In this document: piece by piece, positions 32,936-42,738 of the stretch
How positions within the stretch are numbered: the stretch's first letter is position 1
How the letters are laid out: the number at the start of each line of letters is the position of its first letter
NCBI GenBank assembly: GCA_026745465.1
Contig: JACYXH010000039.1
Coordinates: forward strand, 103,995 to 167,994
DNA length: 64,000 nt
Direction of reading: 5' to 3'
Origin: Lota lota
Lineage: Eukaryota; Chordata; Actinopteri; Gadiformes; Lotidae
The notes under the pieces: generated by a model
What the model was told of the DNA's origin: nothing
Seen by the model: the letters and a program-made list of their open reading frames with translations, nothing else
The model's database searches: none
Program-made: the position numbers and the translations under genes

Positions 32936-33846
32936 AAACAACAAAATTGTTCTTACAATTACTATAGCTGAATATTATGTACAATAGCAATATAACTGAA
33001 TATTCAACCTTGACAACTATCAACTAACATCTATAGAGTCCGTGTATGGATTAACACAGTTGTATTACGCAGTTGTGCAGTTGTATTACGTGTAAAGTCA
33101 ACAATATCCAGCACCTCTACAAGAAACAGTTGGAGACAGCTTCAGGACTCAATTCAGTAACTTTACCAGAAGTTGTTGGTTTAGACTGAGAGTTTGATCT
33201 TCCCTGGTAAGTGCAATAAATAATGTTATAGTTTAATAATTTATTTTTAATGCCAGTCGGCTAACTAAATTATTGATCAACAAATTAACTTGTTGACATT
33301 CGCGACGGCATTCAAGTAAGCTTTAAGAGGCTCAACTGTGGCTTATGTTATCATGACCATATCAGCTACCTATAACATGTCAAAACACCAACTCATATGG
33401 GCGAGTAATGTTACGTTCCCTTTCGCAATGTTGTAGCGTACTTCTGACTGCCTGCGCATTTCTTCAATTGTTTCCGATGAGAGAGCCCATGCATCCGCAT
33501 GACCTAGACAAAAAAGTGCAGTGCCAAACGTCTTTATGGGCTTTTTAGTGCAGTTGAAAATCTCTGAACTTTAAAAAAAAATAAGCACTGCCATCATCAC
33601 TGTTGCTGTTTCAAAATGAACCAATCCCAGATCATGTCTACTGTCAAACAAACATTTATTTCTGAAGGGTAGATTGGTACATATCAATTATGGAATATAC
33701 AGTTGCTGCAGCTGCTTTTACAAATATAAACTGTGTCTACATATACTGCTTGGACACTCGTGGATGTAAAACAAGCATTTATCGCTGCGATGTTGAGCTA
33801 GGAGCTAAGGAGCTAGAGTAGAGAAATCTTCAAAATAAGCTATTTT
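32936..33846. other. Unassigned sequence
   Basis: No transposon domain or ythdc2 exon recognised. A donor-like CTGGTAAGTG is at about 33203, without a convincing exon before it. Confidence 0.35.
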
Positions 33847-34190
33847 TTATGTACAACGATTGAAGTTGCATATGGTCAGATTAGGTGCATCTCGGGCGAC
33901 AGACTGCAGGCACTGTGCCACCTGCACTATAATCTCTGCTGCTGCGTCTGCATTCATTTTGGGGTGTATGTAAACAACAGGATACAAAAAGCTTTGGGAA
34001 CTTGCGAGGTAAGTAAAAAGGTCTGAGCGAAACGAAAGCAGTTCAATGTCCTGATTGCAGATAGCCTGTCTTACCACAGCGATCTTACACCACCGCTTGT
34101 TTATGTGTAAGCACACCCCTCCACCCAGCACTGTACCTGTCTTCTGTGTGTCACGGTCCAGGCGCACCGGAGTTCCAAACCCCTCAATTC
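33847..34190 (-). pseudogene. LINE apurinic-type endonuclease fragment
   Basis: An open frame on the - strand reads VLGGGVCLHINKRWC, then NQDIELLSFRSDLFTYL, VVYIHPKMNADAAAEII and, at its end, a degenerate copy of the usual GDFN motif (TICNFNRC). This is the exonuclease-endonuclease-phosphatase fold of non-LTR retrotransposon ORF2 N termini. The remainder of the LINE (RT) is not found next to it. The provirus begins about 175 bp further on. Confidence 0.75.
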
Positions 34191-34363
34191 CAGGTCCACA
34201 TCCTAATCATGTTCTTTCAGCCACGTTTCAGTAATAGCAAGAATACAAGCATTCAATATAATAGATGGGAGAGGAATGTGACAATGTAGTTGTCTACGTA
34301 GCCTTTGGCAAACACCTTCATTCCTCCCTCTCTGTCGTAGCTTCCCTCTTTTCCATCAGGTCT

Positions 34364-34912
34364 TGTGGTGGATAACCACTTTACTTTTAACACTTTAACA
34401 AAATAAGAGAGATAGAGAAAACCGAAGCTTGAAAGAATGAAGACTTTATTGTCACTTGTAGCGAGTAACAACAAAACCTGAGTTAGTTTGCAAAAGAACT
34501 GACTGCCTCTCCCCAGACTTCAGCCTATATGCTCCATTCTGCACAGTCATCATCCATACGTCACTGCCTCATCCTATGCATCCATTTCTAGATATGGAAG
34601 TCCACTGCTCCCTTATTCTCCTCTTGGCCCTTGTCTTGTCTGATACTATATATGGAAATACACTAGCTGTATACATACAACATACCAGACACACACACAC
34701 ACATTCAACATACAAAACACACACACATTCAACAGGCCCTCTGCACCCATTCACCTCTTAGTATAAACAATGGTAGCATATTGCATCTGTACTGAGAGAG
34801 AGTGTTACCATGATACTCAATGTTTTTCTCCACACTTATTTGATTCATATAGCGCGTAGGCAAGATAATTATTATATATTTCCATTAATTGTTATAGTAA
34901 ATTTCTCCCATA
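34364..34912 (-). repeat. 3' LTR of the provirus
   Basis: 549 bp. On the - strand it starts TATGGGAGAAATTT and ends GTTATCCACCACA. AATAAA is at 34446-34451 and a TATATAG box at 34646-34652. Two CA-rich runs (about 34687-34730) lie upstream of the sequence ending in the AATAAA. Reads identical to 46305-46853. Confidence 0.95.
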
Positions 34913-34924
34913 TATCCCCCCTTT
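34913..34924 (-). promoter_or_regulatory. Polypurine tract next to the 3' LTR
   Basis: The - strand reads AAAGGGGGGATA immediately upstream of the 3' LTR. It is the expected primer site for plus-strand DNA synthesis. Confidence 0.85.
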
Positions 34925-35748
34925 GGGGCTTACCAAGTCCCAATACACTGTCCAAGTCAAAATCATTGAGGGCTACTTGCCGGGACTGCTAGATAAATCA
35001 ACAGCACTCACATTTGATTACCTGGAAAAAACCTTCTCATATCAGGGCTTGAAACCTGTATGTTTTTGCAGGGTTCACAACCTGTCTTTAAGGAATAAAA
35101 AAGATTACCAAATGTGCTGTGCCTTATAAGCATTTTGAACCATTGAGTTGGTATCTATTACAACATATGTGATTATAAAAACATACAATACAAGAATATA
35201 AAGATAGCAATTACAAGACCTTTGGCATGCGTATATCAAAATGTGTATACATTTTTTGAAGAAAACAACTTGTTGACAGTGAACATAGTAACTCACATTG
35301 ATTAATTAATTCAGTTATAAATGTAATGTAAGCAACAGCCTATTATTCAAGTAGAGCCTTGCAGGTGTTGTTTCCTCTATATTGTGTGAAAGATATCTAA
35401 ATAATCGTCCTGTCACAAAGTATGACCATGCAAAACATCACACAATCAATCCAAATAATATATGGTACTAAAATAACAACTTAAACTTTAAAAGTCTTTC
35501 AATATGCATTGACGTGGATGGGCAAGAGGATCTTCATGTATTGGTGTGCTGTATGTTTGTGGGGGGTTTTGGGCATCATTGTAGTTGTTGCGTCCGCTCC
35601 AATCACTGTCCTCTGGTTATGTACTGTATTTCGTCGAGTCCAATGTTCATTCTGCTTCCGATGGTGTGGCTCACATGGAGAGGTTACTAGCACGATCACA
35701 TGTGAGCCTTCTTATGATGCCTAATCATCAACACGCGTTTGTCAGATA
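34925..35748 (-). other. Region between env and the 3' LTR
   Basis: About 820 nt inside the provirus. Sense open frames (35699-35499 and 35296-35105) are short and without recognisable motifs. An antisense frame at 35509-35724 begins with a hydrophobic, signal-like stretch. I see no accessory gene that I can name. Confidence 0.5.
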
Positions 35749-36228
35749 TTAAACCTTTGTTGGCTCAAATTCTTCCTCATCATCATCACTATGACCTGCA
35801 TTGTCAATATGTTCCCATTCTATATCTTGTGACTCAACTATGTTGGTTGCTGTGAGGACCATCTCTTTGGTCAACCTAGACGCTATCATAGACCTTACTA
35901 TGGGAATGCAACAACAAAAAATTAATCCCATTACCGTTAGTACTACCAAGAGCATTAAACCTACTTTGGCCAGTAGCATACCCCATCTCCCAAACTTTAA
36001 ATCCATCCACCCAAACCAATCTCTCCCATGTCCTGCATTATCTGTCACCTCCTGTCTTAGCTTTTTAAGTTTGTTCATCGCGAGAGTGAATGATCCATCC
36101 GGAGAGGTATTATTTGGGATAAAGGTGCAACACATGTCCCCTATGAGAGCACACACTCCTCCCTTCTCTGCTAATAACCAATCTAAGGCTTGCCTATTTT
36201 GCCAAGTCATAGCGCTTGTGGCTTGCAT
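35749..36228 (-). pseudogene. env: env transmembrane (TM) subunit part, separated by a frameshift
   Basis: This 159-codon frame carries the ectodomain C-terminal part, membrane anchor and tail of a retroviral TM protein. It includes an immunosuppressive-domain-like segment (QNRQALDWLLAE), the CX6CC motif (C26, C33, C34 of the frame), a hydrophobic anchor about 84-110 followed by cysteines, and an acidic cytoplasmic tail (DDDEEEFE). The CX6CC is the gamma-type signature for disulphide bonding to SU. It is not in the frame of the upstream env ORF. The break lies just before it, around 36229-36262. Functionally the subunit anchors the envelope and mediates fusion; in this copy it is disconnected from SU unless the break is an assembly error. 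Confidence 0.88.
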
Positions 36229-36245
36229 TTGTTCACCTAAGGCGG

Positions 36246-38714
36246 TTAAAATATCATCCGTGTAGGTTGGTTGTAATATATATAATTAATCCATTCTGTG
36301 TTCTTGGACACTCCTATTGCTGGTATTATTGTTTCAAATCCTGCTGCTATTTCACTTCGCGCCTTGTATTTATTAGGTATACCCCTGGGTTGTCCTATTG
36401 AGTCAATTGTTACGCCCGAGTCCGGTTCATACACTCTTTTATGCCTACTTAATTCATTGCTTTCTAGGCTAGCGTCAGCCTCCTTCAGAGAGGGTAATAG
36501 CACAATTTCTGTAACTGCTTGTACTCTGGCGCATCTACCTTTCCACAGTTTAGGGAGTGAGGGGCGGAGGATCTTGTTGCCACAGATCCAAAACTGATCA
36601 GCCACCACCTTATCCTGTGTTTGGTATACACAACTATTCCATAATGCTAACATATATAATTTAAGATTGTCTGCTTCTTGGCCACCTTTTATAGCAGGTG
36701 GTTGGTGCCACGCTTGAAACCGGTTTGTACAATCTTTTGTGACATTCCAAATTGTCTCACATAGGTCTTCTGCCACCATGCCTACATCATTGGCATCTGC
36801 ACGTCCTTCATCATTTTGGTAGCATTCTAAACCCTGCTCTATGTAGAGATCCACCCCTACAGGTAGTGATAACTCACCGACTTCATTGGACAGACTTATG
36901 TCCATTTCTTGACATTTTTTCATGATACTGGACCTAGGATCCCTGTCCCAATTATTTTCTCGGTAGTTTTGGCTGTATTTACTCGACCCTAGATACATCA
37001 AACATTGTACTGAACATGCGGTTCCCGCTGAGGATCTTCCTTTTGTCGTTTGTGTTTTATTTATTTCAGCCTGTTCTCTCAATTCTTTCTCTTGTTCATA
37101 GTACATTTTCTGTATAAACTCTTCTTCACATAACTTCCAACTGTATTTGGTATTTGTTACGTACAATGCATCTTGACGATTTCCGCTACATATATAGCAG
37201 TCTTCTGCTTGTATCTGTTTTCCGGTGAATTCCATCCACTTATACCAATTGTTTGCTTTTGCCTGTTTATATAACAAGTCCTTTGGTCTTACCAAAATAG
37301 ATTTTCCAATGGGTTCAGGTTCAAACTGTTTTAGTGTTCTTGTTGTTGAGAGGCGGGTAACGCTTTTAATTTCCTCATTATTCTCGGGAATGATAGTTTG
37401 TTTTACTGGTGTCTCAGATATAAATGTCGGTGTTACAATTTCAGTCGTACTAATCTTGGACGGGAATGTTGATGCTATAGTATTTTTTACCAGAACTTCA
37501 GAATTAGCCGTTGATATTGCAGTTGCTTTCGTATTTGAGCTATTCTCTATTGGGATCATTGTTGGGGTAATCTCTACTTCGGTTTGCATTGTCGTTGTAT
37601 CTTTTAGTTCATTCCTTAAAGTGGCTGCTGTACCATTTGTTGTTAACAAATTATCCCATAAAGTGGGGCTTACCCCGTCGTCACTACCATTTGCTGTTAG
37701 GGCGTTTGTTGGTTCGTTCACACTCATTTTTTCCCTACTCGTAATTAAATGATCTTTTGGCGCAACTGTTGCTACAGTTTTTTCTAGTTTGTTGTCAACT
37801 GAAGGTTGTGCTAGTTTACTGGTACCTGTAGTTTCATCGAGTTTACTTGTAACCAGAGTTGGGTCTATTTTATCAGTAACTTGTATTGGATCTACTTTAT
37901 CAGTAACTGGTATTACGGTATCTTGCAACTTGATTTGTTCAAACAAAAGATCTTTACCATGCTGTTCTTGTATCATACAAAGGGCTTCTGCTTCTGGTTT
38001 AAGATCTATCCTTATTTGTGACTCTATTTGCGGAAATGGGCCTTTTTTTATTTCTAGCTTATATTTTTTGATAGAATAGTCCCATTGTTTTTGTGGTTCT
38101 ACTGTAAAACACCAGTATGTCTGTTTTTTCTGGATATCTATTTTACACTGATCCCGTCCCCAGGTTAATAGATCATACTTCTGGTGCATAGCTACCGCAC
38201 ATAGCATTTTTCCGTCTATCATGACAGTAAGGGTAATTTGTTCATTAGCGTATTCCAATTTCTGTGGAGGTATTTTAGTATATAAGACCACTTTCTCTGA
38301 CCTCTTCTTCCTTTCGTTGTTTACTCTTCCTGAATATCTCGGAACCGGCCATTTGTGCAACACTTTCATGCTCTCTCTAGTGCTGCCGCCTGATTCCTGG
38401 TTATTCCAGGTCTGCCATGCTAATGGGGCTACCCCCTTCCTCTGGAACCATCCTTGGGCTAGTGGGATCTGCCAAAGCCCATAGAGTACTAGGAGCATAC
38501 TCGCCAGCTTCAGCATCATCCTCAGCCCCTCTTTGTGGCTGTAGCTCTTGGCTGGGCAAGCTCTGGTCCTGAAGCAGTTGGTCAGTGATGGATGCATCTG
38601 CATCCAGATCCCCCTCACGTTCTTCCCTCGTTCTTGGTTGGGCGGCTTTTGTGCAGTGGTTGAGGTGGTACCAGGTGGCACTACCTTCCACCTGGATGGC
38701 TGTTGGCGTTGCAC
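36246..38714 (-). CDS. env: env surface subunit and fusion-peptide region (822 codons, truncated by frameshift)
   Basis: Overlaps the 3' end of pol by 314 nt in another frame. The likely start is Met66/67, before a hydrophobic signal-like segment (about 67-87), rather than the first Met. A basic RKKR site at 135-138 suggests cleavage of a leader piece. Residues about 265-465 are Thr/Ser-rich and mucin-like, beginning with imperfect tandem units of about 10 aa (VTDKVDPI, VTDKIDPT, VTSKLDET). A CYIC motif at 506-509 is the gamma-type CXXC. A furin-like RHKR site at 757-760 separates SU from TM, and the frame ends 62 residues later, before the heptad/CX6CC part. Likely expressed from a spliced mRNA. 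The break makes this an incomplete Env. Confidence 0.88.
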   Translation of the reverse strand: MQRQQPSRWKVVPPGTTSTTAQKPPNQERGKNVRGIWMQMHPSLTNCFRTRACPAKSYSHKEGLRMMLKLASMLLVLYGLWQIPLAQGWFQRKGVAPLAWQTWNNQESGGSTRESMKVLHKWPVPRYSGRVNNERKKRSEKVVLYTKIPPQKLEYANEQITLTVMIDGKMLCAVAMHQKYDLLTWGRDQCKIDIQKKQTYWCFTVEPQKQWDYSIKKYKLEIKKGPFPQIESQIRIDLKPEAEALCMIQEQHGKDLLFEQIKLQDTVIPVTDKVDPIQVTDKIDPTLVTSKLDETTGTSKLAQPSVDNKLEKTVATVAPKDHLITSREKMSVNEPTNALTANGSDDGVSPTLWDNLLTTNGTAATLRNELKDTTTMQTEVEITPTMIPIENSSNTKATAISTANSEVLVKNTIASTFPSKISTTEIVTPTFISETPVKQTIIPENNEEIKSVTRLSTTRTLKQFEPEPIGKSILVRPKDLLYKQAKANNWYKWMEFTGKQIQAEDCYICSGNRQDALYVTNTKYSWKLCEEEFIQKMYYEQEKELREQAEINKTQTTKGRSSAGTACSVQCLMYLGSSKYSQNYRENNWDRDPRSSIMKKCQEMDISLSNEVGELSLPVGVDLYIEQGLECYQNDEGRADANDVGMVAEDLCETIWNVTKDCTNRFQAWHQPPAIKGGQEADNLKLYMLALWNSCVYQTQDKVVADQFWICGNKILRPSLPKLWKGRCARVQAVTEIVLLPSLKEADASLESNELSRHKRVYEPDSGVTIDSIGQPRGIPNKYKARSEIAAGFETIIPAIGVSKNTEWINYIYYNQPTRMIF

Positions 38715-41700
38715 TGGTGACTCTGTAAGGTCCTTCTCTCCTGGGTTCGTTCCACTTTCTCCTGAACACCCTTAGGTACACCTGGTCACCCGGCTCCACC
38801 CCCCTTGGTGGTTCCTCTTCTGGCTTTGGAACTCGATCTTTCTCCTGTTGGAATATAAGCTTGTGTATTGCAGTTAGTTGTCTAATATATTCTCTTATTT
38901 CTAGTTGCAATTGTTCCAATGGTGGCCCTCTATGGGGTCCTCTAAGTGTAGGTGCAGGCATGGGTCGACCCGTAAGCATTTCATGCGGAGTTAGATGTGT
39001 CATTCTGTTAGCCTGCATGCGATAACTCATTAGTGCCAGTGGCAGTGCATCTACCCAATTCAATTTAGCAGTTGCACAAATTTTATTTATTTTTGTTTTT
39101 AGTGTCCCATTCACTCTTTCCACCATTCCCTGTGATTGAGGATGGTATACACAACCTAACCTTTGTTTGACATGCAGCTGCTGTATCACTTGTTTTACTG
39201 TTTTCTGAATAAATGCTGAGCCATTGTCTGAACTAATTTCTGTCGGAATTCCAAACCTTGGCATGACTTCTCTGGTCAAGAATTTGATCACAGTAGCCGC
39301 ACTTTGATCTTTTGATGGGACTGCTTCTACCCATCTGCTGAATCTGTCAATGACTACTAACATGTACCTTTTCCCATTTACCTTCTTAATCATGTCAACA
39401 TAGTCCAAAACCAGATGTCTGAATGGTCCTTCAGGTGTGGGAATGTGTCCCAATGGTGTAGTGATTGTTTTTCTTACATTGTTTTTTGCACACACTTCAC
39501 ATTCATTGAGTTGATTATCAACCATTGTTTGCAAGTATGGTGACCAAAAACCTTGTTTTCTGATTTTCCTCACTACTTCCCCCCTTGCGCAATGGTCAAA
39601 ACCATGCGCATTAGTAATAAGCAAACCTAACAATGCCGTTGGTGCCAACAACATCCCATCATGGGTTCTCCATAACCCTGTGAGGGTGCGCACAGCACCT
39701 CTTTGTAACCACATGTTTTGCTCATAAACTCCAGCTTTGTCCTGCATGCGGACAACATCTTCTTCAGTAGGCGCAGCCTCAGGCATGGTCAATACTGCCT
39801 GGACCGTCCTGCTACTGTTTGAGGCTACTTTAGCAGCCTCATCTGCAGCATTGTTACCTTTGATGACATAATCCTGTCCCTTCCTGTGTGCCTGACATTT
39901 GATTATTGCCACCTGTTTAGGCAGCAACAAAGCCGACATTAATGCAACAATCTGATCGCAATGCAGTATGGGGGTTCCATCTGTTTTCTTAAAGCCCCTC
40001 ATTTTCCATACTGCTCCGAACAAATGACATACACCATGTGCATATGCAGAATCTGTGTATATGTTCACTGTTTTACCGGTTCCTTCTTGACAGGCAGCTG
40101 TAAGAGCTTTCAACTCGGCTAACTGTGCCGAACATGGCTGTGCACAATGAGAACTTTGGATAACAGCAAACGTTTTGTCTGGGTTCTGTCTCACCACAGC
40201 AAACCCTGCATGGTTCCCCAAATGATCTTTGTAGCAGGAACCATCCACAAAGAGTTCTTCCTCTGCCCCATGCAAAGGTGTTGACATTAAATCTGGCCTC
40301 AATTTAGTGTAAGTCAGAGAGTCGGCTACACAATCATGGGGTGTTCCTTCAAAATCATGTGGAATTCTTTCTGCTGGATTCACTGTGGAACTCCTTTTTA
40401 TGGTAACATCTGGAAATGTTAGTAATGCCAAATACTCCATCAATCTAGAGTTTGTCAATACAAACTTTCCTTTTTCAATTAATTCGGTGACTTTGTGATG
40501 TGTGAAAATAGTCACCGGGTATCCCATTGTTATAGTTGAGGCTTTGTCATAAGCATATTGTACTGCAGCTAATCCCTGGTAACAGGGTGGGTAGCCTTGT
40601 GCTACTGCATCTAATTTTGAGCTGTAGTATGCTATGGGTTGTTTGTGCCTCCCACTACATGATTCTTGCATTAACACCGCTGATGCGTACCCCTGACTCC
40701 TATTTGCTACATACAATAGGAACGGTTTGGTGTAGTCTGGGGTTGCCAATGCGCTTGCTCCCTGCATCTCTTGTTTGATGCCTTCAAATGCTGCCAATGC
40801 ATCTGCATTCCACGTTAGTTGAGCTTGAAGGTTTGTTGTTCCTGCGGCCTTCATTATTTCTCTTAGCGACGCAGTTTTTAGGGCATAGTCCTCTATCCAA
40901 TCTGAACTAAACCCTGTCATCCCCAGAAATGTCATCATTTGTCTGACTGTTTCTGGTTTAGGTGCTTTACTAATCCCTTCTAGCTGGCTGGGTGCTATTG
41001 TTTTAGTTTGATGTGCCACTAGCCTCCCTAGATATTCTACTTCTGTCTGGCAATACTGCAGCTTTTTCTGTGACACTTTGTGTCCCCCTATTGCCAGTTT
41101 GCTTAATACAGTCATGGAATCCTCATGACATTGCTCCAATGTGGGAGAACATATCAGAAGATCATCCACGTACTGTATCAGAGTTCCGTGTAACTCCAAC
41201 TCCTCCAAATCATCTTTCAGTACTTGGTTAAACACATGTGGAGAATGTTTAAACCCCTGTGGCATTCTCGTATATGTATATTGTTTACCTCTATACGTGA
41301 ATGCAAATAGATGTCTGCTTTGTTCTGCAAGTGGCACACTGAAAAATGCACCACATAAATCTATCACTGTGAAATATTTAGCGTCAGGAGGGATATTGGT
41401 CAGCAGCGTGTGTGGGTTTGGAACTTCTGCCTGCATGTCTTCTACAATGTCGTTTACAGCTCTTAGATCATGCACCAATCGCCATTTTTGTTTGTCTGTT
41501 TTTAGAACTGGAAGCAAGGGGGTGTTACAATCACTTTTGGTTTCTATCAACACACCTGCAGCCAATAGACCTTCTATGGTAGGGGCTATTCCCATCTCAG
41601 CCTCGGGTTTCATGTAGTACTGTTTTCGCCACGGTAGTTTAGTATTTTGTTTAGTCTGGATTATTACTGGGTTAGCAGAGTGTACCAATCCTACATCTGT

Positions 41701-42729
41701 GTCAAACTTCGACCATACCTGTTCAGGTATTCTAGCCGTCATCTCTGTCTCCATCTCCAGCTGCCTATTGTTGTGTGGCTTTCCTGTTGTCATGAGCTGC
41801 TGATGTTTCTGAACTACTTCCACCTCTTGTAAAACTCCTGTCATGTGCGTATAACACAAGATTTTTAGAAACTTTCCGCAATATGACTTCAGAATCAATG
41901 GGTTGTCTGTTCCCTCCCATTTTTGTTGTTTTTCCACGAGCATCATTTCCCCCAATTGATTTGCTTCAAATCCCTTATTTATCAATAAAGTAATGTGGGG
42001 TGCTTTGTTAGTGTCTCTAAACCAATTTGCTATCGCTGCTGATTGACCTGCATCTTGTGCGGCCATAGCTGCTCCTTGTGGCCCAATTACTATGTATTGT
42101 GATTCTATCATTGCTTCTTTCCCTGCAGTTGTCTTTTGCCAATGTGTTTCCAGTTCCGGGTTCTGCTCTGGATCATACATTAGCGTACAATGATATCCTA
42201 TCCTTGACTCTCTTGCATGAGGGATTAGTGCTCTGATGTAACCTCCCCATTTTCCCATTGTTACTTTCACTTGTTCTTGAATGTCTCCTATCCAATATAC
42301 ATTGGCTGTGTCTGGCTTCGATACTATCATTTGAGGTACTGTCCCTGTTGGTTCAATCAGTATGCCTTGTGGTGTGCATAATATTTGGGTTCCTAATTTA
42401 CATAATGCATCTCTTCCTATTAAATTGACCGGTGTGGTGTCTGATACCAAGATGGGTAGCTTAGCTGTACGTCCGTACAGCTTTAGCATCACTGGAGCTG
42501 TCATAGGTATTAACTGCGTCTGTCCCGAGAATCCTACAGTTTTAGCAAATTTTCCTGCCATAGGGAGGTGAGAGGCATATTTTGAACCTACACATGTGTA
42601 AGTTGCTCCGGTGTCCGCCATCATTGGTGTGCCTCTATCATTTATTAGAACCTGCAGTATTGGTTCCTCATCAGCCTGTTTTGTGATTGCTACGTGCTGA
42701 CCCTCCCACTGTGGATTCTCTGGGCACCC
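38401..42729 (-). CDS. pol: pol: protease, 2H-phosphoesterase-like domain, RT, RNase H, integrase
   Basis: The frame is open from the codon after the gag UAG (42729) to 38401; positions below count from the Met at 42624. Protease: D4-T-G-A, with IGRDAL about 69-74. Residues about 128-260 contain YHCTL (H145) and PHITL (H210), the paired HxT motifs of 2H phosphoesterases. RT about 330-560: D422 in VIDLCGAFF, MPQGF, YVDD at 485-488. RNase H: D794, E837, D858, D928. Integrase: HHCC zinc site H1007, H1011, C1042, C1045; catalytic D1074, D1133 and E1169 with 35 residues between the last two; then a GPYRV-type C-terminal domain and an acidic tail. All catalytic residues listed are present and no stop occurs, so pol looks undamaged. 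It would be made by readthrough of the UAG. Confidence 0.95.
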   Translation of the reverse strand, partial: GCPENPQWEGQHVAITKQADEEPILQVLINDRGTPMMADTGATYTCVGSKYASHLPMAGKFAKTVGFSGQTQLIPMTAPVMLKLYGRTAKLPILVSDTTPVNLIGRDALCKLGTQILCTPQGILIEPTGTVPQMIVSKPDTANVYWIGDIQEQVKVTMGKWGGYIRALIPHARESRIGYHCTLMYDPEQNPELETHWQKTTAGKEAMIESQYIVIGPQGAAMAAQDAGQSAAIANWFRDTNKAPHITLLINKGFEANQLGEMMLVEKQQKWEGTDNPLILKSYCGKFLKILCYTHMTGVLQEVEVVQKHQQLMTTGKPHNNRQLEMETEMTARIPEQVWSKFDTDVGLVHSANPVIIQTKQNTKLPWRKQYYMKPEAEMGIAPTIEGLLAAGVLIETKSDCNTPLLPVLKTDKQKWRLVHDLRAVNDIVEDMQAEVPNPHTLLTNIPPDAKYFTVIDLCGAFFSVPLAEQSRHLFAFTYRGKQYTYTRMPQGFKHSPHVFNQVLKDDLEELELHGTLIQYVDDLLICSPTLEQCHEDSMTVLSKLAIGGHKVSQKKLQYCQTEVEYLGRLVAHQTKTIAPSQLEGISKAPKPETVRQMMTFLGMTGFSSDWIEDYALKTASLREIMKAAGTTNLQAQLTWNADALAAFEGIKQEMQGASALATPDYTKPFLLYVANRSQGYASAVLMQESCSGRHKQPIAYYSSKLDAVAQGYPPCYQGLAAVQYAYDKASTITMGYPVTIFTHHKVTELIEKGKFVLTNSRLMEYLALLTFPDVTIKRSSTVNPAERIPHDFEGTPHDCVADSLTYTKLRPDLMSTPLHGAEEELFVDGSCYKDHLGNHAGFAVVRQNPDKTFAVIQSSHCAQPCSAQLAELKALTAACQEGTGKTVNIYTDSAYAHGVCHLFGAVWKMRGFKKTDGTPILHCDQIVALMSALLLPKQVAIIKCQAHRKGQDYVIKGNNAADEAAKVASNSSRTVQAVLTMPEAAPTEEDVVRMQDKAGVYEQNMWLQRGAVRTLTGLWRTHDGMLLAPTALLGLLITNAHGFDHCARGEVVRKIRKQGFWSPYLQTMVDNQLNECEVCAKNNVRKTITTPLGHIPTPEGPFRHLVLDYVDMIKKVNGKRYMLVVIDRFSRWVEAVPSKDQSAATVIKFLTREVMPRFGIPTEISSDNGSAFIQKTVKQVIQQLHVKQRLGCVYHPQSQGMVERVNGTLKTKINKICATAKLNWVDALPLALMSYRMQANRMTHLTPHEMLTGRPMPAPTLRGPHRGPPLEQLQLEIREYIRQLTAIHKLIFQQEKDRVPKPEEEPPRGVEPGDQVYLRVFRRKWNEPRREGPYRVTSATPTAIQVEGSATWYHLNHCTKAAQPRTREEREGDLDADASITDQLLQDQSLPSQELQPQRGAEDDAEAGEYAPSTLWALADPTSPRMVPEEGGSPISMADLE

Positions 42730-42738
42730 CTAGTACCC
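42722..42738 (-). promoter_or_regulatory. gag-pol UAG codon inside a small hairpin (readthrough site)
   Basis: The UAG at 42732-42730 separates gag and pol in the same frame with no other stop. Around it GGGUAC and GUGCCC can form a 6-bp stem with the UAG in the 5-nt loop. Gamma- and epsilonretroviruses make Gag-Pol by UAG readthrough, usually with a downstream pseudoknot. The in-frame UAG is seen directly; its function here is inference. Confidence 0.65.

Noticed and set aside
33100..33205. Non-coding first exon ending at the donor-like CTGGTAAGTG
   Set aside because: No acceptor, promoter or coding sequence supports it.
34569..34761. Open frames inside both LTRs on both strands
   Set aside because: Short, low-complexity through CA repeats, duplicated only because LTRs are identical; no domain.
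37225..38079. Antisense genes on the + strand across env
   Set aside because: These frames mirror the mucin-like repeats of env; no motif or independent signal.
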